35,803 nucleotides of DNA from Apostichopus californicus (taxonomy: Eukaryota; Echinodermata; Holothuroidea; Aspidochirotida; Stichopodidae), in NCBI GenBank assembly GCA_020650975.1, contig JAIPMN010017053.1:1-35803 (forward strand). The letters run 5' to 3'. The notes beneath the pieces are model-generated. The model was not told the origin of the DNA and ran no database searches. It saw only the letters and a list, made by a program, of their open reading frames with translations. Position 1 is the first letter of the stretch; every line of letters starts with the position of its first letter. Shown piece after piece: positions 24,901 to 32,550 of this stretch. Both the position numbers and the translations under genes were made by a program.

Positions 24901-27900
24901 TCTATTTTCTCTGATTGGTTGAATTCAAACTAGTGGGTGTGAGAAAACTGTATGCGATTAATTTTAAATGTGGAATTTGTCGTGGACACTCTTCTCGTTA
25001 TCTGCAAATATCCTTAATTACTCGCCAATCAACGTTGTTGGCAGGGAGAAACTTGGCTAATATCTTAGTTTGCTGTTTTGTGATTGATATATGTAATAAA
25101 CTCGATGGACATGTCAAAAAAGTAGAAAACGGCGACCAAACGCAAAATGCTGCTTAAAGCAATGTCATAAAAATGGTCCACCTTTATTCTTGTCAGTTGG
25201 TAGGTAAATATTAATGAGTCACCTATTTGCTACTTTCAGACTGGTGTGATTGTGCTGTTAGCTCAAATTGGCTGTTTTGTCCCGTGTGATGCTGCAGAGA
25301 TATCCATTGTAGACTGCATACTTGCTAGAGTTGGGGCTGGGGATTGCCAGCTTAAAGGAGTATCCACTTTTATGTCAGAAATGCTCGAAACGTCTTCTAT
25401 TCTCAGGGTAAGAAACTTCTCACTAAATTATTCCTTGTACATTAGGTCGATGCATTTATTACTGCAATTTTGATGAACCTGAGAGACAAATACTTCAAAC
25501 TTAAACAGCAACAAATATGCATAAGTATAATGACAATTAAAGCGAAGCTGTGGAAATTAGTTTCACAGTGTGTCATGTGATCACTTGATTGTTTCACATG
25601 TGCAGGGTAAATCTTAAGTAAAGTGTATAAAATTCACATCAGAAACTTGTAGCCATGTTTTGTTGTTTCTGCATAAAATAAATTGTATCCAATTCACTTT
25701 TTGCACCACATATTTACATATTACATATTACATATAGTTTTGATTATGTATTATTCTTTAGCTTCAGTAACTATTTGTTGTTTATATTTTTTTCCCTTCT
25801 GAATAGAATGGAACAGAGAATTCTCTCATCATAATTGATGAGCTTGGCCGGGGTACTTCAACCTATGATGGCTTTGGACTAGCATGGGGAATATCTGAGT
25901 GAGTCTCTCTTTGACATTACATTACTTCTAGAAGGATAAAGTTGGCTACACTTTTAAATAAAGCAGAACATGAAGAGAATCTGTCTGCCAAATCAATGCA
26001 GACCCATGGTCAAGACTGCTAAAGCAGCAAGTTTGATTGTAATATATCTTTGAGTACAAACTTGTCATGGCTAAGCTATTGACTGGTGGATGTTGAGATG
26101 CTAGTCATCTTCAAGGCACAGTTCTTATCAGTGCTGTGAAAGTCAGGTACTGTATGTGATAATTGGAGAACAGTCAGAATTGGTTTACAATTTTACATGG
26201 ATCTGTTCTAACACAGGGTTTATATGTAAAGTTTGCTAAGTCACAGTGTTGTCATTACTTGAGCCAAGTCAATCTTAAGTCTTTGAGGGCAAGTGTCAAT
26301 TTGTCAATTTTCAAGTACTGCTCAATTATTTATCTTAAAGTTTTACTGCATATACTACTTAAGCAGAAAATATTTTTCTTATCAAAGAGGTGAAATGGCT
26401 TTATGGGTCTCTGACTTTGCCAGCATTTCAATTATTATGAACGCTTTTAAAAAACATTTGTTTTGTAAGTTTTACGCTTACTTCTGAGTGTTGTGTAGGC
26501 ATTGATGCTGTCCTTAAATGTCAGATAAAAATTAAAAGAAAAATGAAAAATTTACATTTTGTTAAATTTTCTAAATGATTTCCATAAAAGCCTACTAATT
26601 GACCTTGTGTGATGTAAATGAACTATCTGAAAGACAGGCAAGGTTGGTCCTTGCAAAGTCACACTATCACTTAATCTACACAAAAAGTGTAAAATGTGAG
26701 TTGGACTCTCAACAAATCATGTCACATGCATTATTTGGTACACTTCGCGGTTGCACAATATGCGAATGTTCAGATTTCACATCCTTGTTAATTTTCTGAA
26801 AACATGAATACAAGCTAAAATATTGTAAGATTGTGTTGTGTGACCTCTTTGTGTTCTCCCAGATTTGTTGTGCTGTAAACCACGCACTGTGGTATTACCT
26901 GTGTTATGGAAGTAGGAATGTGCTTGTTTGTGTTGCTCTCACAAATGAAGATTAACACTGCCTATTCACTGTCAACAAATATTGTATAGGTCTTGTACAT
27001 GTGATATCACAAGGAACTTTATTTTAACAATGTAAATTTTTCATTGTCATCAAGGCCTTGAGGGCAAGTCTCATGTTACGGTTTAATTCTTGAGGGCATG
27101 CATCAAGTTAGTCAACTTTCAAGTCCCAAAATGAAGTGACTCAAGTCCAAGTCGTCACCTCTAGTCCATAACGCTGATAGACTATAATAAGATGATAATA
27201 TTGTTGTCATGTCTAGCTGGTACTGCATAATTCTAAGTTGAAAGCCTTGCTGAATCCTTTACTTTGTCAGAAAGTCTACTTTGAAGATAAACAACTTTAC
27301 AATGATCTCAAATTATTGATTTTCATATTGACATTGTCAGTAGCTCTACAAAATATAATACATATTTCAACATTTCCTAATAATCTTGTTCTTTCATTAG
27401 TTTCATCGCTCGCAAGGTCAGAGGTTACTGTTTGTTTGCAACTCATTTTCACGAGCTTACTGCTCTAGCAGATGAGATTGTGACAGTTAACAATCTACAT
27501 GTAACAGCTCTAACCTCTGATGGACAACTCACACTGCTTTACAGAGTCAAACCAGGTATGTTTGCAGGATCCTATCACTGGGTTGGTTAAACAAGACTAA
27601 AAGGTTTGAACTATTGTAAGAACAGATTTGGGGCTTCATTGGTTACCATGGTGAAGTCGCTCTGTCAATTACACAACATAATCAAGCCTTGCTTGAGTGG
27701 TTAAAATTAGCCAGCAAAATGGATTTAAGACCAAGAAAACAATTCCTTTTGAAGCTGCAATAATTATTGTATTTCACAATAAATATTCATGTCAAGAAAG
27801 GAACATAAATAGGCCCAATGGTATAGAACAACAAGGGACCTGAAGCATGACTTCTCCCAGTCACTGCCCAATAGAACCCTGATCAAAATACAAAATAAAC

Positions 27901-30900
27901 CATACATTGAGAGATAAACGTGCATATCTTGTAGTGCACTGATTGTCAAGAAGTAAAGTAAACACAGCGATTTGCATGTCATTTAACGTAATGATAGCTC
28001 ACACAAAATGCCTGATAATCATGAATATAGAAAAGGTGATATCCAGTGCACGGACTAGCCAGAAGTGGGTGGAGAATGTGCAATAGGTGCAGGCATGTAA
28101 TGGTTCTATTGCCTAATGTAGTTAAAACAGTTTAGTGGCTGAGCAGAGTACCAGCAATACAGAGTAATAATAGAAAGTATCAAGACCTGCATGTGCCCTG
28201 GAAATACTAGAAACCTGAGACAACCTTAATCAGGTGTGTGATAATAAATATAGAATGCAAGCAAAGAAATTACAAAGTTTAAAAGAAGTAACAAGAATGC
28301 ATCTTACACTATGTCATTAAACATATAACTGGCACTGCCCATGCATTACTAGATAGCAGCAGAGGGCTGACATAAAGGTAACTTAGAAAGCCAAATTTAT
28401 TTCCAGGTATTGAACTAACATAGTTTAAATCCTTGCTCAGATTCTAATCTGGATGTAGAAAGTTAACACTGCAGAGGCTCCAGTTATATATGAGGTAATT
28501 GATTTGTGCAGGCAATAGGTTAGTTACAACCCTGCATGTAAATAGTCAACAACATTACCCTAGCCCACACAGTAGGGTATTAAACAACCATACTTGTTGT
28601 TAATGACAGCTCTAGACAGGCAGATGACTGTATATGAAGGTAATTGGTGACTACATATCCACTCAGAATCAGATAATTAGCATGTACAGCAATGCCACCT
28701 TACTATTGTTTCATGCTGTACACGAATTGTGATGGTTTTGATTACGAGATAGCTTAAAGTGCTATGTAAGACATGATGTAGCATGGCAATAACTATAATG
28801 GTTAAAGGGGAAGTGTTCTTTATGGCTAATTTCATACCAAAAGTCTTCTTCTCCTTTTAGGGGTTTGTGACCAAAGTTTTGGTATCCAAGTGGCAGAGTT
28901 GGCCCACTTTCCTCTGAAAGTGATTAATAATGCAAAAGTGAAAGCAGCTGAATTAGAAGACTATCAGAGCATAGCTGCGTCTGATGGATGTATGGAAGGT
29001 CTTGATGAGCCAGCAGCTAAACGCAAAAGAATGGCCAAGGAGGTAAAACATGAAATGTTTGATTGATCTGAATTTCTTTTCCTTGTACACTTTAACTTGT
29101 TAACCGGACAGAAATAGATCACACCCTGTTGTAGCCAATAATGCTAATGCCAAGTTTAATGTACAATAATTAATTAGTTATTAAAAAACTCTGTTTCTCA
29201 GTTTGCAAAATTATGTTATCAAAATTCGATAAACTCAGTTTATCAGTGTCATTCTGAGTTTATCGAAAACATTGTTTATGGAAAAAAACAAGTTATTCAA
29301 TAAACTCCGTTTTGGGCGAGAAACAGTTTTTCGATAAAGTCAGCTTTTGGAGTGAAAAACAGTTTCTTGATAAACTCTGTTTTTTAGATTGAAGAACTCA
29401 ATTTATAGGCAATAAACTTAGTTTATCATAAAACTCGGTTTATGGAGCAAAAAACTGTGTTTTCCAATTATTGTTTTTCGATTAACCATATTTATCGCCA
29501 ATAAACTTAGTTTATCGACTTGACAGACACAGTTTTCAATCTGAAAAACCCGGTTTTCCCTCGATAAACTGAGTTTATCGAAAACTTTGTTTTGCTCAAT
29601 AAATTTGGTTTATCGAAAAACCTGGTTTCGAGCGATATACTGATTTTTTTTTAACCTTTGCACATTAGGCGTAAACAATTCTGTATTTTTTACCTAGAAA
29701 CCCAGTTAATCAGCGATATAACAAGTTTTTTTAATTTCACAGGCTTGTTATAAATGCTATAGCAAAGTATCTGTATGTCAACATCTGTAGGTTTTAATCT
29801 GATCTGAATGGAAATTTGTGGCAGTGGTGTTGAAGTGTACAAAAGTTGTACAAGTATAAGAAGTCAAAGGTCACTTCAGGTAGTATGAAACTGAAGTATG
29901 AAATATTTTTCAAACAAATCTTCTTTGATGTGAATTTAGTTTTGACCAAAATTGGTAGACATAAACAGCTGAGACTTGTTTTAAAATGGTCATGTGAAGC
30001 TATTAGCAGCCAAAAGCAACAATGCATGAAACATGTATCCCTCCTAGAGGCTTGTTCTGATTATCAGCCACCTGGCTTACTTTACACAATTCACTCTGTG
30101 ACGTGACACAATATGCAGTACAGAGGAATAGTTCAGGTGTCAACTTGAGGATGTTACTGGGTAAAGAAATCTATTTCCAGTTGATGTAATTTCTCTCAGC
30201 AGTCTTTACACCCTTTAACAGTTATCTTATTTGTGGTTTGTTTGGCCGACATAAGAAACGGTCAAGGGTTGCCATACTGTATGATAGTAATGCCCAACAA
30301 TAACTTCAACTCAGTGTCAAACTGTGCCCAGGTTTGTTGAAATTTATGTTTAAGGGTCTGGGATATTAATTGTCAAAACTTTTTCTGAAGAATAGGCTTG
30401 GGTCAGAATTTAACTGCATTTTACAAGCATTACTGAGAATGTCTGATGGGTCTGTTACAGTATTGATAAACATAGGGAGTTTATTGCAATGTATTGGATG
30501 CATTCTGTTAATCACAGCAGTTCAAATTTATTTGTTCTGTGCTGGATATTGGATAGTTTTGGTCATGACAGAATTCTGAAAGTGGGAAATAAGGCCAAGG
30601 TTGTATCTTTTCAAAGCTTAGCAATAAACATATGTGTTTGAACGTTCAAAATGTTTCTGCATCAGAGGAGTATGTTACTAACAAGCTGCCATAATTTGGG
30701 AAGAGTGTTGTGACAAGGACCAGTATCTCAAATTTGGTTATAACACACATCCAATATGGAATGGTTTTCTTTCATCGTGTTTGAGTCACTGTGCAAAAGT
30801 CAATTGAGCTTCAACGTCTTTCATGTTCTAGTTTTGGTCTTCCATCTGAAGTTTGTTAATAATTTCACATTAGTTTTGCTGCTCACTTCTTTTTAATGTA

Positions 30901-31403
30901 CACATGTGCAGCAATTAGTATAGTTGAATATAATGAAAAGTATCATGAAAGATAAAACTGCTGTACAGTTAAATCCCCGCATTTGTTTAACTTTACTTAC
31001 GATTATAGCACATTTCCCATAATTTCCAACAGAAGAAAAGTTCCTTGTTTATGCAGTGTTGTCTGACAAACCCTTGTTTATATCGTCACTGAATAAATTC
31101 ACCAAGTTTGTACCAGGCTATCTTATATAGATGAAATATTGATTGGATAGTCCATACCTAAAGGACAACCATGTTTTACTTTATTTACAACCATCTTTTG
31201 GGTTCTTTTTTGTCTCTCTTCAGAAAGGTGAATCCATAATTGAAAGGTTTGTGTCAAAGGTCAAAGGGTTGCCATGGGACAGCATAAGTGATGAGGAGGC
31301 TTGGGAAAAGATGCAGGAATTTAAAACAGAGGTTGCAGCCGAACAGAATCCGTTCATTGAAGAAATCTTAAGTAGAGGTCAGATGTTATCCACAGTCCAG
31401 TAG
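3963..31403 (+). CDS. MSH2: DNA mismatch repair protein MSH2 (MutS homolog), multi-exon gene
   Basis: MSH2 pairs with MSH6 (MutS-alpha) or MSH3 (MutS-beta) in the nucleus, recognises mismatches and insertion/deletion loops, and uses ATP to become a sliding clamp that recruits MutL proteins. I joined 21 exons by matching translated segments to the known family and requiring GT-AG introns with compatible phase. The total is 2790 nt including the stop, about 929 residues (human 934). Domain order is seen: mismatch-binding domain I (residues ~1-110), connector (~112-290), lever/clamp (~300-600), then ATPase with Walker [10 protein letters not shown] (~659-667), signature-like [12 protein letters not shown], Walker [16 protein letters not shown] (~735) and switch ATHFHEL (~771), and a C-terminal helical segment ending at TAG. 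MSH6-type F-x-E is absent, as expected for MSH2. No internal stop or frameshift is seen. Identity as MSH2 is very secure; only the first exon is uncertain. Confidence 0.97.
3983..5321 (+). other. introns 1 and 2 (around exon 2)
   Basis: Intron 1 (3983 to 4452 or 4456) and intron 2 (4503-5321) are AT-rich. Around 4840-4930 there is a CA/TG-rich stretch with repeated CATAC and CACACAG words. No mobile element, RNA gene or second coding region is recognised. Confidence 0.5.
4453..4502 (+). CDS. MSH2: MSH2 exon 2
   Basis: Encodes [15 protein letters not shown], matching the start of the mismatch-binding domain (human has EVGFVRFFQGMPE). The donor is GAG|gtaaga. Two acceptors lie 4 bp apart: after CAG at 4451-4452 (exon from 4453, entering in phase 1) and after TAG at 4455-4456 (exon from 4457, entering in phase 2). 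Only the second joins the tentative exon 1 in frame. The first would give an upstream Asp-Ser, closer to the family (LESAAE), but needs a different exon 1. Confidence 0.88.
5322..5357 (+). CDS. MSH2: MSH2 exon 3 (36-nt microexon)
   Basis: Twelve codons, [12 protein letters not shown], in phase 0 at both ends, between a TTCCCAG acceptor and a GTAAGT donor. They align with the human segment KPTTTVRLFDRG of the mismatch-binding domain. In human the whole segment lies inside exon 1, so this small exon comes from intron positions that differ from vertebrates. Confidence 0.93.
6040..6190. repeat. outlying copy of the AGGTCA-type repeat (intron 3)
   Basis: Contains GTGGATCCACC, then GTCATTTGAGGT and CAGAGGTCAAA, the same landmarks as the array in intron 4. 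The rest of intron 3 (5358-7059) shows only a CCCCTCCCCCCC stretch at ~6657 and ordinary AT-rich sequence. Confidence 0.6.
7060..7147 (+). CDS. MSH2: MSH2 exon 4
   Basis: Encodes [15 protein letters not shown] and [14 protein letters not shown] of mismatch-binding domain I. The acceptor is CACAG|G and the donor G|gtaaac; it ends in phase 1. The segment matches human DFYTAHGEDALLAAREVF closely. Confidence 0.96.
7440..8310. repeat. AGGTCA-rich diverged tandem array (intron 4)
   Basis: The phrase GTCATTTGAGGTCA followed by AGAGGTCAAAGTC recurs in degraded form at about 7447, 7583, 7715, 7993, 8127 and 8276. Between the copies are conserved phrases such as CTTGGTATGT, ATTGAGTACAAGA and CCCTA. 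The period is roughly 125-150 bp with losses. At 8129-8141 two AGGTCA hexamers are separated by one base, and in other copies by TTTG. Confidence 0.75.
8652..8690. repeat. three short repeats of CATACTTTA
   Basis: GTCATACTTTAG, GTCATACTTTAC and TCATACTTTAG stand almost in tandem. It is a small simple repeat in intron 4. Confidence 0.6.
9073..9215 (+). CDS. MSH2: MSH2 exon 5
   Basis: Completes GGA (Gly) with the previous exon, then reads [17 protein letters not shown] and [16 protein letters not shown], ending ...WLLAYK in phase 0. This is the end of domain I. The boundary after the YK residues corresponds to the vertebrate exon 2/3 junction. Confidence 0.97.
9216..11022 (+). other. intron 5
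   Basis: About 1.8 kb, AT-rich. The only notable element is a poly(C) run near 10818-10831 followed by CTGGCTACACTACTGG, a phrase typical of the ends of repetitive elements in invertebrates. The ORFs here (9331, 9962, 10223) show no recognisable protein. Confidence 0.5.
11023..11220 (+). CDS. MSH2: MSH2 exon 6 (start of connector domain)
   Basis: Sixty-six codons in phase 0 at both ends, starting [15 protein letters not shown] and ending [13 protein letters not shown]. It forms the first half of the connector domain (MutS II). In human the same exon runs on to the LRQ residues; here an intron of only 197 bp interrupts it after SNLE. Confidence 0.97.
11418..11631 (+). CDS. MSH2: MSH2 exon 7 (connector domain)
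   Basis: Starts [16 protein letters not shown] and continues through [16 protein letters not shown] to [15 protein letters not shown], ending in phase 1 with a GTGAGC donor. It joins in one exon what is split between human exons 3 and 4. Confidence 0.97.
11632..12426 (+). other. intron 7
   Basis: About 0.8 kb of AT-rich sequence with no repeat, RNA gene or coding segment that I can recognise. Confidence 0.5.
12427..12485 (+). CDS. MSH2: MSH2 exon 8
   Basis: A 59-nt exon reading [19 protein letters not shown] (human EMENQVAVSSLSAVIKFLE), at the end of the connector domain. The donor is GAG|gtttgt, somewhat weak; it ends in phase 0. Confidence 0.95.
12936..13548. mobile_element. TTAA-flanked MITE, copy 1 (intron 8)
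   Basis: 613 bp bounded by 15 bp inverted ends AGCAGCATTTTGCGT and directly flanked on both sides by TTAA (12932-12935 and 13549-13552), as in piggyBac-type elements. It has no transposase, so it is non-autonomous. It carries an internal hairpin CCAGGGAGTT / AACTCCCTGG around a 7 bp loop near 13219-13245. It is closely similar along its length to the copy in intron 16 and lies in the same orientation. Confidence 0.88.
14019..14139 (+). CDS. MSH2: MSH2 exon 9
   Basis: Reads [19 protein letters not shown], then [19 protein letters not shown]. It is the start of the lever domain (MutS III). The N-terminal part of the motif matches human LLSDDSNFGQFELTTF. Ends in phase 1. Confidence 0.97.
14140..15253 (+). 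other. intron 9
   Basis: About 1.1 kb. The stretch 14550-14650 (GGGCTCCCAGTAGCTTCGAGG onward) is richer in G+C than its surroundings and may be a decayed repeat, but I cannot assign it. Otherwise AT-rich and featureless. Confidence 0.4.
15254..15367 (+). CDS. MSH2: MSH2 exon 10
   Basis: Reads [16 protein letters not shown], then [19 protein letters not shown]: the lever-domain core with the highly conserved LLNKCKT and QW.KQPL motifs. Ends in phase 1 with GTAAGT. Confidence 0.97.
15368..18306 (+). other. intron 10 (longest intron)
   Basis: About 2.9 kb. It holds the hammerhead-like motif and its flanking pyrimidine-rich segment, an AT dinucleotide tract near 16149-16166, and a short tandem TTAACACTG repeat at ~17751-17770. 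The rest is AT-rich with no recognised gene; the small ORFs at 16266-16664 show nothing recognisable. Confidence 0.5.
15895..15925 (-). ncRNA. hammerhead-ribozyme-like motif, Penelope-type (copy 1)
   Basis: On the minus strand it reads CTGAAGA, one extra A, a perfect stem GATCCT / AGGATC with loop GCT, then GAAA and CGTC. This fits the hammerhead core CUGANGA...GAAA, with a minimal self-complementary ACGU stem III and GUC as the cleavage triplet. Such short-stem hammerheads are known at the ends of Penelope-like retroelements. The extra A before stem II departs from the strict consensus, so activity is uncertain. It is antisense to MSH2. A pyrimidine-rich stretch lies upstream of it on the same strand (15930-16080). 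No reverse transcriptase is present nearby. Confidence 0.62.
18307..18560 (+). CDS. MSH2: MSH2 exon 11
   Basis: The longest exon (254 nt), reading [19 protein letters not shown], then [20 protein letters not shown] and a run ending [10 protein letters not shown]. Helical lever domain, matching human ERLNLVEAFVEDAELRQ. Ends in phase 0. It is preceded by the longest intron (~2.9 kb). Confidence 0.97.
18561..20675 (+). other. introns 11 and 12 (around exon 12)
   Basis: Intron 11 (18561-20016) and intron 12 (20132-20675) are AT-rich with no recognised repeats, RNA genes or mobile elements. Confidence 0.5.
20017..20131 (+). CDS. MSH2: MSH2 exon 12
   Basis: Reads [19 protein letters not shown] and ends [12 protein letters not shown]. 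It is the approach to the clamp domain, aligning with human [17 protein letters not shown]. Ends in phase 1. Confidence 0.96.
20676..20821 (+). CDS. MSH2: MSH2 exon 13 (clamp domain)
   Basis: Reads [19 protein letters not shown], then [15 protein letters not shown] and GYFFRVTRK. Clamp domain (MutS IV), matching human SAARDLGLDPGKQIKL and FGYYFRVT. Ends in phase 0 with GTAAGT. Confidence 0.97.
21478..21690 (+). mobile_element. decayed non-LTR reverse-transcriptase remnant (intron 13)
   Basis: 21478-21525 reads [15 protein letters not shown] then a stop; 21560-21643 reads [17 protein letters not shown] and ends NGDSLV at a stop. SKILEKHV and the xxxNVDKxKxMxFT / NGDSL phrases resemble two parts of LINE reverse transcriptases normally separated by a few hundred residues, which implies a large internal deletion. 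The assignment is by motif resemblance only. Confidence 0.4.
22117..22147 (-). ncRNA. decayed hammerhead-like motif, Penelope-type (copy 2)
   Basis: The same 31-nt arrangement as the intron 10 motif, on the minus strand: CTGAAGA, then CTCCT / AGGA(C) around loop GCG, then AAAA and TGTC. Compared with copy 1, GATCGAAACGTC has become GACCAAAATGTC, so both CpG sites have changed to CA or TG. The catalytic GAAA is lost, so it should be inactive. Confidence 0.5.
22500..22766 (+). mobile_element. possible Penelope-type terminal remnant with hammerhead-like copy 3
   Basis: A pyrimidine-rich segment (22540-22727) is followed by GCCTCTGAAGATC, TTACAAGGATCAACG and AGCGTC at 22724-22761. The order resembles the intron 10 motif and its flank, but on the + strand. 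Stem II is imperfect and the GAAA box is not intact. Confidence 0.35.
22988..23159 (+). CDS. MSH2: MSH2 exon 14
   Basis: Reads [20 protein letters not shown], then [16 protein letters not shown] and an acidic helix to VVTEVINIA. It covers the return from clamp to lever. Ends in phase 1 with GTGAGT. Confidence 0.97.
23443..23506 (+). CDS. MSH2: MSH2 exon 15
   Basis: A 64-nt exon reading [20 protein letters not shown], the lever helix leading into the ATPase domain (human [20 protein letters not shown]). Ends in phase 2. Confidence 0.96.
23507..24338 (+). other. intron 15
   Basis: Contains a C-rich patch (24060-24115, GGGCCCCACGCCAACCCCACCC) and CCCCCACCC near 23650; these look like decayed repeat tails. 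An AATAATAAT-type tract lies at 24217-24246. No gene is recognised. Confidence 0.45.
24339..24561 (+). CDS. MSH2: MSH2 exon 16 (Walker A)
   Basis: Reads [36 protein letters not shown], then [17 protein letters not shown]. It carries the complete Walker A loop GPNMGGKST with the nucleotide-binding lysine and serine. In human an intron splits the first codon of this loop; here the loop is uninterrupted and the intron falls after FIRQ. A MITE begins 8 bp beyond this donor. Confidence 0.98.
24574..25154. mobile_element. TTAA-flanked MITE, copy 2 (intron 16)
   Basis: ~580 bp, the same element as in intron 8: left end AGGAGCATTTTGCGTCC after TTAA (24570-24573), right end CGCAAAATGCTGC before TTAA (25154-25157). 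The internal hairpin AGGGAGTT / AACTCCCT is retained. It lacks ~30 bp present in copy 1 (around 13275-13305). It starts 8 bp after the exon 16 donor GTATGCCT, so most of this 678 bp intron is the element. Confidence 0.87.
25240..25407 (+). CDS. MSH2: MSH2 exon 17 (signature region)
   Basis: Reads [20 protein letters not shown], then [19 protein letters not shown] and [16 protein letters not shown]. It includes the MutS trans-acting signature segment. Human has GDSQLKG; here the serine is cysteine (TGC). Fifty-six codons, phase 0 at both ends. Confidence 0.98.
25408..25806 (+). other. intron 17
   Basis: About 0.4 kb, AT-rich, with a short CATATTA/TACATATTA iteration at 25709-25737 near the 3' end. 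Nothing else is seen. Confidence 0.5.
25807..25898 (+). CDS. MSH2: MSH2 exon 18 (Walker B)
   Basis: Reads [18 protein letters not shown], then [12 protein letters not shown]. Walker [10 protein letters not shown] with the catalytic Asp-Glu pair (about residues 738-739) and the [10 protein letters not shown] segment. Ends in phase 2 at GA|gtgagt, making an Asp codon with the next exon. Confidence 0.98.
26260..27175. repeat. scattered CAAGTC-rich repeat traces (intron 18)
   Basis: TTGAGGGCAAGTGTCAA at ~26283 and TTGAGGGCAAGTCTCATG at ~27058, each followed by TTTTCAAGT- or TTTCAAGTC-type phrases, look like two decayed copies of one repeat. The rest of intron 18 (25899-27400) is unremarkable AT-rich sequence. 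Confidence 0.45.
27401..27555 (+). CDS. MSH2: MSH2 exon 19
   Basis: Reads [20 protein letters not shown], then [20 protein letters not shown] and ends LLYRVKP. It contains the ATHFHEL switch-histidine motif and the VNNLHVTA strand of the ATPase core. Ends in phase 1 with GTATGT. Confidence 0.98.
27556..28860 (+). other. intron 19
   Basis: About 1.3 kb. No mobile element, repeat or RNA gene is recognised. Confidence 0.5.
28861..29042 (+). CDS. MSH2: MSH2 exon 20
   Basis: Reads [18 protein letters not shown], then a helical stretch [13 protein letters not shown] and the basic tail [12 protein letters not shown]. The GVCDQSFGI motif is the conserved dimer-interface/HTH boundary. The KRKR cluster could contribute to nuclear localisation (inference). 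Ends in phase 0. Confidence 0.97.
29180..29650. repeat. array of short inverted dyads (AAAC-TNNG-TTT type) in intron 20
   Basis: More than 20 short palindromes lie almost end to end. Some are of the form CGATAAACTnAGTTTATCG (clear examples at 29226, 29411, 29500 and 29561); others are AAAAAC..GTTTTT (29321, 29351, 29450, 29544, 29581). Dyad centres read by eye are at about 29236, 29256, 29272, 29307, 29325, 29341, 29360, 29377, 29398, 29419, 29436, 29456, 29487, 29508, 29529, 29550, 29571, 29586, 29606 and 29622. Spacing is mostly 15-21 bp. No coding capacity, no CRISPR-like unique spacers, no transposon ends. I do not recognise the family. Confidence 0.85.
29651..31223 (+). other. remainder of intron 20
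   Basis: About 1.6 kb of AT-rich sequence to the exon 21 acceptor (CTCTTCAG). ORFs at 29794-30106 and 30370-30579 show no recognisable protein. Nothing else is seen. Confidence 0.5.
31224..31403 (+). CDS. MSH2: MSH2 exon 21 (terminal coding exon)
   Basis: Reads [36 protein letters not shown], then [17 protein letters not shown] and TAG. C-terminal helical segment matching human GEKIIQEFLSKVKQMPF. The 2.2 kb intron before it carries the dyad array. Confidence 0.96.
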   Translation, partial: KGESIIERFVSKVKGLPWDSISDEEAWEKMQEFKTEVAAEQNPFIEEILSRGQMLSTVQ

Positions 31404-32550
31404 TTGTGTTAACTGCTTTCAATTTCCTGTTCGAAATGTCTAGAAAGGTTTCACAATCTTAAGTAGTGAGTTTTTCATGTATCTTAAGTTTCCATGTATC
31501 ATGTATATTCCTCCTTCAGGAAGATAACAGTGACTAAAGGCTGCTTTCTGGAATGTTCATTGTGGCCGGTGTGAAGGTGATGGTATTGAAGTTTGTGGAA
31601 AAGATGGAGATAAAGATGAGATAGATGTTATAGTATGATGAACTCATCAAGAGACATTTTAGGTAATGTTCTGCACTGTTAGTAAAGAGAGAATGTGTCC
31701 AATCATTCACTGTAATGTACCATATCTTCCAGTGTTCATCTTTGGCATGTCCCTCAAGTTTAATGAACACACTATGAGTTGAGGATTAAGGATGTATCTC
31801 TTGAGGCAATTCCGAATGTTATTTTCCTCTCTCTTCCAGGAGGTCTTCTTTAGATGGTTCATCACAAGATTGATTGTGTTACCTTCGTTGCCAAACAAAG
31901 AATGTCTACTTGTATCAAATGTATATTGTCCTACCTGATTTAGTACTTACTACCAAATAGTTGGTAAATTTTGTTCTCAGCATTTTAGGGAGTCAGCAAA
32001 TTGTTTAGTACATTTTGGCTGGCTGTGTTGAGTATTTTCTGTCCTAAACTACTGGATAATATGTTTCTTGCATTATTGGGTAAAAATTAAGTTGCTTTAG
32101 GTGAAGAAGTTACTTGTTTTATAATTCGTATGGTAGCTGATACTGTCTAACGTGCTTGAGATTGTTGTAACTGTTGTTAACTCACAATCCAAGATCAAGA
32201 GATGAGGAAAACAAGTTTATTGTGACCTTAAAATACATTGCTCAACTCTTCTAGCAAAAATGTAACAATTCTGATTGACCTTATTAGTCTAATGATCACA
32301 CTCTTAGCAATGATTACCATTGTGTAAAACATTGAAAAAGTTGACTTGTCATCATTTTCCCTTCTCTGTCTTCCCTTTGCAAAGAGTATGACTTTTAGAG
32401 ATTGACTGTGTCATCAGTCTTGTTCCTGTATTTGTAACATTCTGTAAGTGGGAACAAAATGACACATCTGAAGAATGTAGATTGTTATTGCCAATTCTGT
32501 TTTGTTTTTGAGCCACAAAGATTTCGGAATAAAATCGTTATCCAAAGTAT
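31404..32550 (+). other. MSH2: predicted MSH2 3' UTR
   Basis: About 1.1 kb of AT-rich sequence between the stop codon and the first AATAAA seen after it. No coding structure is visible; the small ORFs on the minus strand (31534-31898) have no recognisable content. Confidence 0.6.
32528..32533 (+). terminator. predicted poly(A) signal AATAAA
   Basis: First AATAAA after the MSH2 stop codon that I find, followed ~55 bp later by a GT/T-rich stretch (TGTTGTTGTTTCC) as expected of a downstream element. A second AATAAA lies near 32804 and could be used instead. Confidence 0.6.

Noticed and set aside
29180..29650. CRISPR-like regular array
   Set aside because: The units are adjacent diverged palindromes with no unique spacers of constant length, and the host is an animal genome.
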